A DNA stretch of 13,130 bases, from NCBI GenBank assembly GCA_050330205.1, contig JBHJOA010000001.1:1-13130 (forward strand), given 5' to 3'. Made by a program: the position numbers and the translations under genes. Source of the DNA: Pelagibius sp050330205. GTDB taxonomy: Bacteria > Pseudomonadota > Alphaproteobacteria > Kiloniellales > Kiloniellaceae. Of this stretch, positions 1 through 6,813 are shown in pieces. Under the pieces are notes generated by a model, which saw only the letters and a program-made list of their open reading frames with translations, was not told the origin of the DNA and made no database searches. Positions within the stretch are counted from its first letter, which is position 1. Every line of letters starts with the position of its first letter.

Positions 1-1781
1 GCGGCCAGCACCTCGCGCGACTTCGGGCCGCAGAGATTGATGACGGCGCGGCCGGAGGTCACCTCGATGAGGAAGCAGCTCCCGTCCTTCGGCAGATGGC
101 TCTCGATCCAGTGGGCGTCGTGGACGCCGAAACCGCTGCCGGTGACGATGTAGAAGCGGTCGTCGGCGAGGCGGGTGACCGTGAGATCGGCCTCGATGCC
201 GCCGCGCTCGTTGCAGAGCTGGGTGTAGATCACCGAACCGGCGGGCTTGTCCATGTTGGAGACCGCGAGGCGCTGCAGCGCCGCCAGGGCGCCGGGGCCG
301 CGCAGTTCGAACTTGGAGAAGCTCGACTGGTCGATGAGGGCGACGCCCTCGCGCACCGCGCGGTGCTCCTCGGCCACGTGGGGAATCCAGTTCTGGCCGG
401 TGAAGCCGGGCTTGTCGGCCGGCTCGACGCCCGGCGGCGCGAACCAGTTGGGCCGCTCCCAGCCGTTCTTGGAGCCGTAGACGGCGCCGCGCGCTTTCAG
501 CATCTCGTAGAGCGGGCTGCGGCGGATACCGCGCGCGACCTCGCTCTCCTGGCCGGGATAGCGCATCTTGTAGTGATGGGCGTAGTGCTCGACGGCGCGC
601 GGGTACATGAAGGCGCGGGTGCCGTGCAGGAAGGAGAAGCGCCTGATGTCGAGCGGCCAGAGGTCGAGGCTCGGGCGGCCGTCCAGGATCCACTCGGCCA
701 TGATCGCCCCGGCCCCGCCGCCGGCGGCGATGCCGTAGAGGAAGCCGGTGGCGACGAAGAGGTTGTCCAGCTCCGGCGCCTTGCCCATGACGAAATCGCC
801 GTCGGCCGAATAGGGGATCGGGCCGTTGATGAGCTGGCGCACGCCGACCGTGTTCACCACCGGCGTCACCTGCCCGGCGTAGGCCGCCAGCGGCTCGAAG
901 CGGTCGAAGTTCTCCGGCAGCAATTGGCGGGCGAACTCGCCGGGGATGCCGCGCTCGCCGAACGGCAGGGTGTTGTCCTCGTAGCCGCCGATCACCAGCC
1001 GCCCGCCGGCGTCCGGCTTGTAGTAGACGAGGCGGTCGGGGTCGCGCAGGGTCGGCAGGTTCGCCGGCATGTCGGGGATCGGCTCGGTCACCAGGTACTG
1101 GTGCTCCACCGCGCAGGCCGGGACGTTGACGCCGAGCTTGCGGCCCAGCTCGCGGCTCCACATGCCGGCGGCCAGCACCACGGTCTCGGCGGCGTAGCTG
1201 CCGTCGTCGGTCAGCACCTCGGCGATGCGGCCGCCGCGCAGCGTCGCGTCCAGCACCTTGCGGCCCTGCACGATCTTCACGCCCAGGCGCCGCGCGCCGG
1301 CGGCGATGGCCTGGCAGAGGCTGGCCGGATCGACCTGGCCGTCGCTGGGAATGAAGGCGGCGCCGAGCACGCCCTTGGGATCGATCAGCGGGAAGAGGTC
1401 ATAGGCCTCCTGCGCGCCGATCACCTGCATCTCGAGGCCGAAGCTGCGCGCCATGGTGGCGAGGCGCCTCACCTCCAGCATGCGGTCCGGCGAGCAGGCG
1501 AGGCGCAGGCTGCCGACCTTCTTCCAGTCGATGGCCTGGCCGGTCTCGGCCTCCAGGCGGTCGTAAAGCTCGACCGAACGCTGCAGCATGCGGGTGGTGT
1601 TGCGCGAGGAGCGCAGCTGTCCCACCAGCCCCGCCGCGTGCCAGGTCGCCCCCTCCGTCAGGGACGACTTTTCCAGCAGCACGATGTCCGTCTCGCCCGC
1701 CTTGGCGAGGTGGTAGGCGATGGAGCAGCCGATGATGCCGCCGCCGACGATGAGATGCTTGCACTGCGTCCTGTTCGACAC
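1..1781 (-). CDS. FAD-dependent dimethylglycine/sarcosine dehydrogenase-family protein (C-terminus cut by window edge)
   Basis: Likely oxidises an N-methylated glycine derivative (dimethylglycine, sarcosine or similar) and passes the methyl group to tetrahydrofolate. The visible 593 residues begin with a Rossmann FAD site, GGGIIGCS (13-20), and TWHAAG (46-51). His48 sits where mammalian dimethylglycine dehydrogenase carries covalent FAD. A second FAD-contact stretch, GIAAGGGAGAI, lies near residue 350. An FAO_M-type linker follows, then a GcvT-like folate domain from about residue 440 (QSSFSKFEL near 485; GPKSREVL at the cut end). Relatives run to about 800-830 residues, so roughly 200 are missing, which is a window effect. 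The GTG start at 1781 is the only in-frame start after the upstream stop, and GAGGGG lies 8 bases before it. It follows chrR by 117 bases on the same strand. The exact substrate cannot be told, and nothing ties it to the sigma regulon. Confidence 0.88.
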   Translation of the reverse strand, partial: MSNRTQCKHLIVGGGIIGCSIAYHLAKAGETDIVLLEKSSLTEGATWHAAGLVGQLRSSRNTTRMLQRSVELYDRLEAETGQAIDWKKVGSLRLACSPDRMLEVRRLATMARSFGLEMQVIGAQEAYDLFPLIDPKGVLGAAFIPSDGQVDPASLCQAIAAGARRLGVKIVQGRKVLDATLRGGRIAEVLTDDGSYAAETVVLAAGMWSRELGRKLGVNVPACAVEHQYLVTEPIPDMPANLPTLRDPDRLVYYKPDAGGRLVIGGYEDNTLPFGERGIPGEFARQLLPENFDRFEPLAAYAGQVTPVVNTVGVRQLINGPIPYSADGDFVMGKAPELDNLFVATGFLYGIAAGGGAGAIMAEWILDGRPSLDLWPLDIRRFSFLHGTRAFMYPRAVEHYAHHYKMRYPGQESEVARGIRRSPLYEMLKARGAVYGSKNGWERPNWFAPPGVEPADKPGFTGQNWIPHVAEEHRAVREGVALIDQSSFSKFELRGPGALAALQRLAVSNMDKPAGSVIYTQLCNERGGIEADLTVTRLADDRFYIVTGSGFGVHDAHWIESHLPKDGSCFLIEVTSGRAVINLCGPKSREVLA

Positions 1782-1860
1782 GCCCGGGACCCCTCGATGA
1801 CTCGGTCCCGGAACTCTGCCGAAGAAACCACACTAGTCAACAGCCGGCATGCGATTTTGT

Positions 1861-1872
1861 GGCAATGTTGCC
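1861..1872. repeat. short inverted repeat GGCAATGTTGCC upstream of the dehydrogenase gene
   Basis: In the 117-base gap between chrR and the dehydrogenase gene, two 5-base arms (GGCAA/TTGCC) flank TG. The surrounding 60 bases are richer in A+T than the genes. The repeat could be an operator or a chance palindrome. It has no T tract, so it does not look like a terminator. No convincing sigma-70 promoter was found beside it, and nothing else was recognised in this gap. Confidence 0.2.
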
Positions 1873-1898
1873 GCCAATGCCCGTTGAAGTGGCTTCTG

Positions 1899-2555
1899 TT
1901 ACAACCTTGCGAGGAAGTTCAGGTAGCGTCCGAAGCGCCCGGTCAGGCGCAGCGGCGCATCGGTGACCGCCAGGCAGAGGCAGTCCTCGCCGGGGTCGGC
2001 CACCGGCCGGTGGTCGACGCTGGGGTCCGCCAGCGCCACGTCGCCGCGCAGGTAGTGGCCGGTCTCGTCGCTGAAGCCGCCGGCCAGCAGCAGGGTCATT
2101 TCCATGCCCTCGTGGGTATGCTGCGGCAGGGCGGTGCCGGCTCTGATGCGCAGCAGGCGGGTGCGGATGCCCGGATAGTCCTTCAGCAGGTCGACCTCGG
2201 CGACGCCGCCGCGAACCTTCCAGCCGAGGCTGTCGAGATCGCCGGACAGGTAGTCGCGCAGCGGCCGCGGCAGCCGCAGATCGTTGCAGCCGCCGGCAGC
2301 CGGCCGCGACGGCGCCGCCTCGGACGCTTCCGGCAGGTCCAGGCGCGCCAGGGCGCGGTCCAACGCCGCGTCGCCCAGCGGTTCGGCCGGCAGGGTGTCG
2401 AACAGCGCCCCGCCCAGCGCCTCCAGGCGCTCGACCTCGCCCTGGCATTCGCGGCAGAGCGACACATGGGAGGCGACCAGCAGGGCCACCGGCTCCGGCA
2501 GTGCGCCGGAGGCGTAGTCCATCAGCAGTTCGGGGCCCGGATGAAAGTCCGGCAT
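1899..2555 (-). CDS. chrR: ChrR-type zinc anti-sigma factor (ZAS domain plus cupin)
   Basis: This is a 218-residue cytoplasmic anti-sigma factor that holds the adjacent ECF sigma factor inactive. The N-terminal ZAS domain (about 1-85) has His5 and HVSLCREC with His30, Cys34 and Cys37. In R. sphaeroides ChrR the ligands are His6, His31, Cys35 and Cys38, so the spacing is the same. The C-terminal cupin (about 95-200) has His146, His148, Glu152 and His182, which match the R. sphaeroides cupin zinc ligands His141, His143, Glu147 and His177 with the same spacing. In that species the N-terminal domain binds the sigma factor and the cupin is needed for the response to singlet oxygen. The ATG overlaps the sigma stop (TGATG), so translation is probably coupled and the two proteins made together. 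Assignment is very secure; the actual signal in this organism is inferred. Confidence 0.95.
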   Translation of the reverse strand: MPDFHPGPELLMDYASGALPEPVALLVASHVSLCRECQGEVERLEALGGALFDTLPAEPLGDAALDRALARLDLPEASEAAPSRPAAGGCNDLRLPRPLRDYLSGDLDSLGWKVRGGVAEVDLLKDYPGIRTRLLRIRAGTALPQHTHEGMEMTLLLAGGFSDETGHYLRGDVALADPSVDHRPVADPGEDCLCLAVTDAPLRLTGRFGRYLNFLARL

Positions 2556-3220
2556 CAGTCTTGGTCCTTCAGCATCTGGCGCAGCTTGCGCATCGCCAGG
2601 CGGGTCCGCGATTTCACGGTGCCCAGCGGGATGTTCAATTCCTCGGCGATCGCGCCGTGGGACTTGTCTTCGAAGTAGGCGAGGCGCATCAGCCGCGCCT
2701 GTTCTTCCGGCAGGCGGGCCACCGCCTGCCGCAGGATCTCGTCGCGCCGCCGTTCGGCCAGGTTCTCGTCGGCGGGCGGTCCCGCCTCCCCCTGCAGGCT
2801 CGGGTCCTGCGGGTCGAAGTCCGGCCGGGCCTCGCGGCGGATCAGGTCGATACGCCGGTTGCGGGCGATGGTGAAGATCCAGGTGCTCGCCGCCGCCTTG
2901 CGGCGGTCGTAGAGTCGGGCGCGCCGCCACACCGTGAGCAGGACGTCCTGGGCGAGATCCTCGGCCACCTGCGCCTCGGCGCCCAGTCGCCGGGCGAAGG
3001 CGTTCACCCGCGGCGCGAACTGCGCGAACAGCACCTTGAAGGCTTCGCGGTCCTGGCGCGCGGCGATGGCCTCCAGCAGGTCCTCCGGAGCAGGCTCCGG
3101 CCGGCCGCACCTTTCGGTCAGCCCGCCGAGAGCCCCCGCCGGCCCGGCGCCGAAGGGCGGCGCGGCCAGGGACAGGGCGGCGGAGGGGCTGTCCTCCGCG
3201 GTTGTCGGATCGAAGCTCAT
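2555..3220 (-). CDS. rpoE: ECF sigma factor, RpoE/ECF11 type
   Basis: This is a 221-residue extracytoplasmic-function sigma factor. Region 2 covers about residues 55-125: AFKVLFAQFAPRV, then DLAQDVLLTVW, then STWIFTIARNRRIDLIRR. Region 4 covers about 165-218: ARLPEEQARLMRLAYFEDKSH followed by the helix-turn-helix IPLGTVKSRTRLAMRKLRQ. The STWIFTIARNRRID stretch and the chrR partner place it in the ECF11 group of R. sphaeroides RpoE. The first 50 or so residues are an Ala/Pro-rich extension that looks longer than in that protein. No later ATG or GTG start fits. The ATG at 3220 has only a weak GAGCG ribosome site. It lies about 20 bases after the expected transcription start of the promoter at 3248-3275, so the gene very likely drives itself. 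It shares one base with chrR. Confidence 0.95.
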   Translation of the reverse strand: MSFDPTTAEDSPSAALSLAAPPFGAGPAGALGGLTERCGRPEPAPEDLLEAIAARQDREAFKVLFAQFAPRVNAFARRLGAEAQVAEDLAQDVLLTVWRRARLYDRRKAAASTWIFTIARNRRIDLIRREARPDFDPQDPSLQGEAGPPADENLAERRRDEILRQAVARLPEEQARLMRLAYFEDKSHGAIAEELNIPLGTVKSRTRLAMRKLRQMLKDQD

Positions 3221-3247
3221 CCGGGCGCTCGCGTTGTTGCTGATAGG

Positions 3248-3275
3248 GATACGCAGCCCTGCCCGGTCTGGATCA
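3248..3275 (-). promoter_or_regulatory. predicted ECF11 promoter for rpoE-chrR
   Basis: Read on the minus strand: TGATCC (3275-3270), a 16-base spacer, then CGTATC (3253-3248). Transcription would start near 3240, about 20 bases before the rpoE ATG. The same 12 bases at the same spacing occur at two other operon starts in this window. The wider -35 element, GGTGATCCAG, is also shared by all three. ECF sigma factors usually drive their own operon, so autoregulation is expected. There is no experimental support in the sequence itself. Confidence 0.85.
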
Positions 3276-3292
3276 CCCGCTTCCGATTCCGG

Positions 3293-3320
3293 TGATCCAG
3301 GGCCCCGGTGCCGGCGTATC
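3293..3320 (+). promoter_or_regulatory. predicted ECF11 promoter for the lipid-modification operon
   Basis: TGATCC (3293-3298), a 16-base spacer, then CGTATC (3315-3320), about 27 bases before the ATG at 3348. It is the mirror image of the rpoE promoter. The CTGGATCACC (3268-3277) and GGTGATCCAG (3291-3300) arms form a perfect 10-base inverted repeat around base 3284, so the -35 elements lie back to back, 17 bases apart. Both promoters therefore probably answer to the same sigma factor. Confidence 0.85.
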
Positions 3321-3347
3321 AAGGTCGTACGCGTCAGAGGGCAGAAC

Positions 3348-4682
3348 ATGAAAATCGCAGTTGTGGGTGCCGGCATTTCCGGTCTCGGAGCGGCCTGGGC
3401 GCTGTCCGGCCGCCACCGGGTAACCGTCTTCGAGGCATCCGACCACCTGGGCGGCCACGCCAACACCCGCACGATTGCCGTCGAGGGGCGCAGCCTGCCG
3501 GTCGATACCGGGTTCATCGTCTACAACGAGGCGAACTACCCGCAGCTCACCCGGCTGTTCCGCCACCTCGGCGTGGCCAGCGAGGCCAGCGACATGTCGT
3601 TCTCGGTATCGCTGGACGGCGGGCGCGTCGAGTACGAAGGCTCCCTGCCCGGCCTGGCGGTGCAGCCGCTGAACCTGTTGCGGCCCGGGTACCTGGCGAT
3701 GCTGCGCGACCTCCTGCGGTTCTACCGCACGGCGCCAGCCATCCTCGACGACCCGCGGGCCGACGAGATGACCCTGGGCGAACTGCTGGCGGCCGGGCGC
3801 TACTCGCGCCGCTTCACCGAGGAGCACATCCTGCCGATGGGGGCGGCCATCTGGTCCTCGACCCTGGAAGGCATGCGCGACTTTCCCGCCCGCAGCTTCG
3901 TGCGCTTCTTCGTCAACCACCGCCTCTTCGACCTCGACAGGCGGCCATCGTGGCGCACGGTGACCGGCGGCAGCCGGGAATACGTGCAGCGACTCAGCGC
4001 CGGCTTCGCCAACCGCGTCCGCATCAAGGCGCCGGTCACCGGGCTGCGCCGGACCCAGTCGGGCGTCGTGCTGCGCAGCCCCTACGGCGGCGAGGAGTCC
4101 TTCGACCACGTGATCCTGGCGACCCATGCCGACCAGGCGCTGCGTATCCTCGGCGCGGAGGCGACGGTGGAGGAACAGCGCGTGCTCGGCGCCTTCCGCT
4201 ACCAGGAGAACCTTGCCGTGCTGCACGGCGACACCTCGCTGATGCCCAAGCGGCGCCGCGCCTGGGCGAGCTGGAACTATCTCGCCGACGGCGCGCGGGC
4301 GGACGGCCCGCGCCGGGTCTGCGTCAGCTACTGGATGAACCGGCTGCAGAACCTCCCGGTCGCCAGCCCGGTCATCGTCACCCTCAATCCGCCGCGCCCG
4401 CCCGACGCCGGGAAGACCTACGGCAGCTTCAGCTACGACCATCCGCAGTTCGACGCCGCGGCGCTGCGCGCCCAGGCCCGGATCCCCTTCATCCAGGGCG
4501 AGCGGCGCACCTGGTTCTGCGGCAGCTACTGCGGCAACGGCTTTCACGAGGACGGCCTGCAGGCGGGGCTCGCCGTCGCCCGCGCGCTGGGCGCCACCTG
4601 GCCCTGGGACGCCGACGTCGTGCCCGCCAGCCCGGCGGCGCGCATCGTGCAGCCCTTCGAACCGCCCCTGGCCGCGGAGTAG
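3348..4682 (+). CDS. flavin-containing amine-oxidase-like protein (COG2907), candidate fatty-acyl desaturase/oxidase
   Basis: This 444-residue NAD(P)/FAD-binding protein of the amino-oxidase fold begins with the dinucleotide motif VGAGISGLGAAWAL (6-19). Glu29 sits at the end of the second strand, and GGHANT (35-40) and DTGFIVYN (53-60) follow, as is typical of COG2907. The C-terminal FAD closure is FCGSYCGNGFHEDGLQAGLAVA, around residue 400. There is no signal peptide, so it is cytoplasmic or peripheral on the membrane. The ATG at 3348 has AGAGGG about 7 bases upstream and is first in the operon, behind an ECF promoter. Homologues stand next to DUF1365 and CFA-like genes in many proteobacteria with this sigma pair. 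In R. sphaeroides the later furan-fatty-acid steps need UfaD (desaturase) and UfaO. A flavin enzyme could plausibly be the desaturase, but I cannot assign the name from sequence alone. The FAD-protein call is secure; the substrate is inferred. Confidence 0.9.
   Translation: MKIAVVGAGISGLGAAWALSGRHRVTVFEASDHLGGHANTRTIAVEGRSLPVDTGFIVYNEANYPQLTRLFRHLGVASEASDMSFSVSLDGGRVEYEGSLPGLAVQPLNLLRPGYLAMLRDLLRFYRTAPAILDDPRADEMTLGELLAAGRYSRRFTEEHILPMGAAIWSSTLEGMRDFPARSFVRFFVNHRLFDLDRRPSWRTVTGGSREYVQRLSAGFANRVRIKAPVTGLRRTQSGVVLRSPYGGEESFDHVILATHADQALRILGAEATVEEQRVLGAFRYQENLAVLHGDTSLMPKRRRAWASWNYLADGARADGPRRVCVSYWMNRLQNLPVASPVIVTLNPPRPPDAGKTYGSFSYDHPQFDAAALRAQARIPFIQGERRTWFCGSYCGNGFHEDGLQAGLAVARALGATWPWDADVVPASPAARIVQPFEPPLAAE
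4676..4679 (+). promoter_or_regulatory. ribosome binding site GGAG supporting a TTG start
   Basis: GGAG ends 6 bases before the TTG at 4686 and overlaps the end of the preceding gene. There is no ATG or GTG between that gene's stop and the conserved DUF1365 opening ALYFGKVMH. This site therefore decides in favour of the rare TTG start. Confidence 0.7.
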
Positions 4683-4685
4683 CAC

Positions 4686-5522
4686 TTGTCCACCGCCGCC
4701 CCGACCGCCTCGGCACTGTACTTCGGCAAGGTGATGCACAAGCGCCTGCGGCCCTTCGTGCACGGCTTCACCTACCGGGTGTTCTCGCTCTACCTCGATC
4801 TCGACGAGCTTGCCGCCTGCGATCGCCGGCTGCGGCTGTTCTCGCACAACCGCTGGAACCTCTTCAGCTTCCACGACCGCGATCACGGCGCGCGCGACGG
4901 CGGCGCCCTGAAGCCCTGGATCGAGGCGCAACTGGCGGCGGCCGGCATCGATCTCGCCGGCGGCCCCGTGCGGCTCCTCTGCTTTCCCCGTGTTCTCGGC
5001 TACGTCTTCAGTCCGCTGTCGATCTGGTTCTGCCATCACGCCGACGGCAGCCTGCGCGCCATCCTCTACGAGGTGCGCAATACCTTCGGCGGCAAGCACG
5101 GCTACCTGATCCCGGTGGCCCCCGGGCACCGCGACGGCGACGCGATCGTGCAGAGCGCGGCGAAGCGGTTCTACGTGTCGCCCTTCATCGCCATGGACTC
5201 GCGCTACGACTTCCGTCTCGCGGTTCCCGGCGAACGCCTGGCGGTGGCGATCCATCAATGGGTCCCGGAGGGCGGGCAACTGCTGGCGCGCCAGAGCGGC
5301 CGCCGCCGGACGCTCAGCGACGGCAACCTGCTGCGGGCTTTCTTCGCCTATCCGCTGATGACCGCGAAGGTGATCGGCGCGATCCACTGGCAGGCCCTGC
5401 GGCTCTGGCTGAAGGGCGCGCGGACGCTGCCGCGCCCGCCCGCGCCGGCGCAGAGCGTCACCCTCGTCGCGGCACCGGATGCCGTTCCGGGCCACTCCGC
5501 AATCCACAGCGCCGCGGAATAA
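4686..5522 (+). CDS. DUF1365 family protein
   Basis: The product is 278 residues of a family with no structure-based function known to me. Family hallmarks are visible: ALYFGKVMHKRLRPFVHGF and YRVFSLYLDLDEL near the start, FSPLSIWFCH and YEVRNTFGGKHGYL in the middle (about 112-140), and KRFYVSPFIAMDSRYDF near 160-175. There are many aromatic and conserved His residues but no classical cofactor motif. The last third has an amphipathic or hydrophobic stretch (LLRAFFAYPLMTAKVIGAI), which would suit membrane contact. It starts with TTG, 3 bases after the flavoprotein stop, so the two are probably translationally linked. DUF1365, COG2907 and CFA-like genes travel together widely. In the furan-fatty-acid model this protein could be the oxygen-handling step (UfaO-like), but that is inference. 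Gene and family are certain, activity is not. Confidence 0.9.
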   Translation: MSTAAPTASALYFGKVMHKRLRPFVHGFTYRVFSLYLDLDELAACDRRLRLFSHNRWNLFSFHDRDHGARDGGALKPWIEAQLAAAGIDLAGGPVRLLCFPRVLGYVFSPLSIWFCHHADGSLRAILYEVRNTFGGKHGYLIPVAPGHRDGDAIVQSAAKRFYVSPFIAMDSRYDFRLAVPGERLAVAIHQWVPEGGQLLARQSGRRRTLSDGNLLRAFFAYPLMTAKVIGAIHWQALRLWLKGARTLPRPPAPAQSVTLVAAPDAVPGHSAIHSAAE

Positions 5523-5574
5523 CCCGGCACATTTCCCCAGACACTCCGTTCAATCGAGGCAGATCCGACATCCG

Positions 5575-6813
5575 ATGTACGCAAGAACTCTGAACGACCG
5601 GCAGGAACGGCGCGGCGGTGTCGCCGAAAGCATGGCGCTGGCGCTGGCCGGCCGGCTGCGGCGCGGCCGCCTGACGCTGCATCTCCACGACGGGCGCAGC
5701 CGTGTCTTCGAGGGCCCGGAGGCCGGCCCCGACGCGGAGATCCGAGTGCGCCGGCCGCGCGTCTTCCGCCGCCTGCTGAGCAGCGGCGAGTTGGGCCTGG
5801 CGGCGGCCTACATGGACGGCGACTGGGAGTCGCCCGACCTCACCGCCCTGATCGCCCTCGGCGCCGTCAACGAGGAGGTGCTCGGCCAAACTCTGGCCGG
5901 CAACCTCTGGGGCCGTATCGCCAGCCGCGCCCTGCACGCCCTCAGGCCCAACTCGAAGCGCGGCTCACGCCGCAACATCGCCGCCCACTACGATCTCGGC
6001 AATGACTTCTACGCCGCCTGGCTGGACCCCGGCCTGACCTACTCGGCCGGTCTCTTCGCCTCGGCCGCCGACGACGATCTGGCCGCCGCGCAGGACCGCA
6101 AGTACCGCCGCATCGCCGACCTCGCCGGCATCGAGCCCGGCCACCATGTGCTGGAGATCGGCTGCGGCTGGGGCGGCTTCTGCACCTGGGCCGCGCACGA
6201 GCTGGGCTGCCGGGTCACCGCGATCACCATCTCGCGCGAGCAGTACGACTACTCCCTTGCCCGGGTGCGCGCGGAAGGTCTGGAGGACCGTGTCGAGCTG
6301 CGGCTGCAGGACTACCGCGACCTCGACGGAGTCTACGACGCCATCGTCTCCATCGAAATGCTCGAGGCCGTCGGCGAGGCCTACTGGCCGACCTACTTCG
6401 CCCGGCTTCGCGAACGCCTGCGGCCCGGCGGCAAGGCGGCGTTGCAGGTCATCGTCATCGACGACGGGCGCGCCGAGAGCTATCGCCGCAGCGTCGACTT
6501 CATCCAGCGTTACATCTTTCCGGGCGGCATGCTTCCCTCGCCCGCCGCGCTCCGGCGCCTCACCGACGACGCCGGCCTCCGGCTCACCGGCTGGTCCCGC
6601 CACGGCGCCGACTACGCGCGCACCCTGGCCGCCTGGCGCCGGCGCTTCGACCGCGCCTGGCCGCGGATCGTGGCCGCCGATGCCGAGCGCAAGTTCGACG
6701 AGCGCTTCCGGCTGATGTGGCGCTACTACCTCGCCTACTGCGAGGTCGGATTCCAGGTCGGGCGTATCGACCTGATGCACCTGGCCCTGCAGCGCGAGGC
6801 CGACGGCGCGTGA
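5575..6813 (+). CDS. CFA-synthase-family SAM-dependent fatty-acyl methyltransferase with altered bicarbonate site (UfaM-like)
   Basis: This 412-residue protein transfers a methyl group from S-adenosylmethionine to an unsaturated phospholipid acyl chain. The family signature HYDLGND is at 138-144, the SAM loop VLEIGCGWGGF at 192-202, followed by ITISREQY, LQDYRDL, IEMLEAVG and GADYARTLAAW. Compared with E. coli Cfa, whose bicarbonate is held by Cys139, Glu239, His266, Ile268 and Tyr317, the aligned residues are Ala158, Glu264, Gln291, Ile293 and Tyr347. Two of the five are changed. That argues against ordinary cyclopropane closure and for a methylase giving a methylated alkene, as described for R. 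sphaeroides UfaM. The alignment was done by eye. The ATG at 5575 has a poorly placed GAGG 15 bases upstream; an ATG at 5632 is an alternative. It sits 52 bases after DUF1365 and overlaps the transporter gene by GTGA. Confidence 0.92.
   Translation: MYARTLNDRQERRGGVAESMALALAGRLRRGRLTLHLHDGRSRVFEGPEAGPDAEIRVRRPRVFRRLLSSGELGLAAAYMDGDWESPDLTALIALGAVNEEVLGQTLAGNLWGRIASRALHALRPNSKRGSRRNIAAHYDLGNDFYAAWLDPGLTYSAGLFASAADDDLAAAQDRKYRRIADLAGIEPGHHVLEIGCGWGGFCTWAAHELGCRVTAITISREQYDYSLARVRAEGLEDRVELRLQDYRDLDGVYDAIVSIEMLEAVGEAYWPTYFARLRERLRPGGKAALQVIVIDDGRAESYRRSVDFIQRYIFPGGMLPSPAALRRLTDDAGLRLTGWSRHGADYARTLAAWRRRFDRAWPRIVAADAERKFDERFRLMWRYYLAYCEVGFQVGRIDLMHLALQREADGA

Noticed and set aside
1812..1840. TTGACT with a 17-base spacer as a sigma-70 promoter for the dehydrogenase gene
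   Set aside because: The matching -10 would be AGAGTT, which agrees with the consensus at only one position.
96..2678. Very long open frame on the plus strand (about 860 codons)
   Set aside because: It lies antisense to the dehydrogenase, chrR and rpoE genes and is Ala/Arg/Gly/His-rich with no domain. Long antisense frames are expected at this GC content.
2838..2843. TGATCC on the minus strand inside rpoE
   Set aside because: No CGTATC follows 16 bases later. It is coding sequence with no gene start near enough.
3273..5507. Long open frame on the minus strand (about 744 codons)
   Set aside because: It is antisense to the flavoprotein and DUF1365 genes and low-complexity. The sense frames show clear family motifs.
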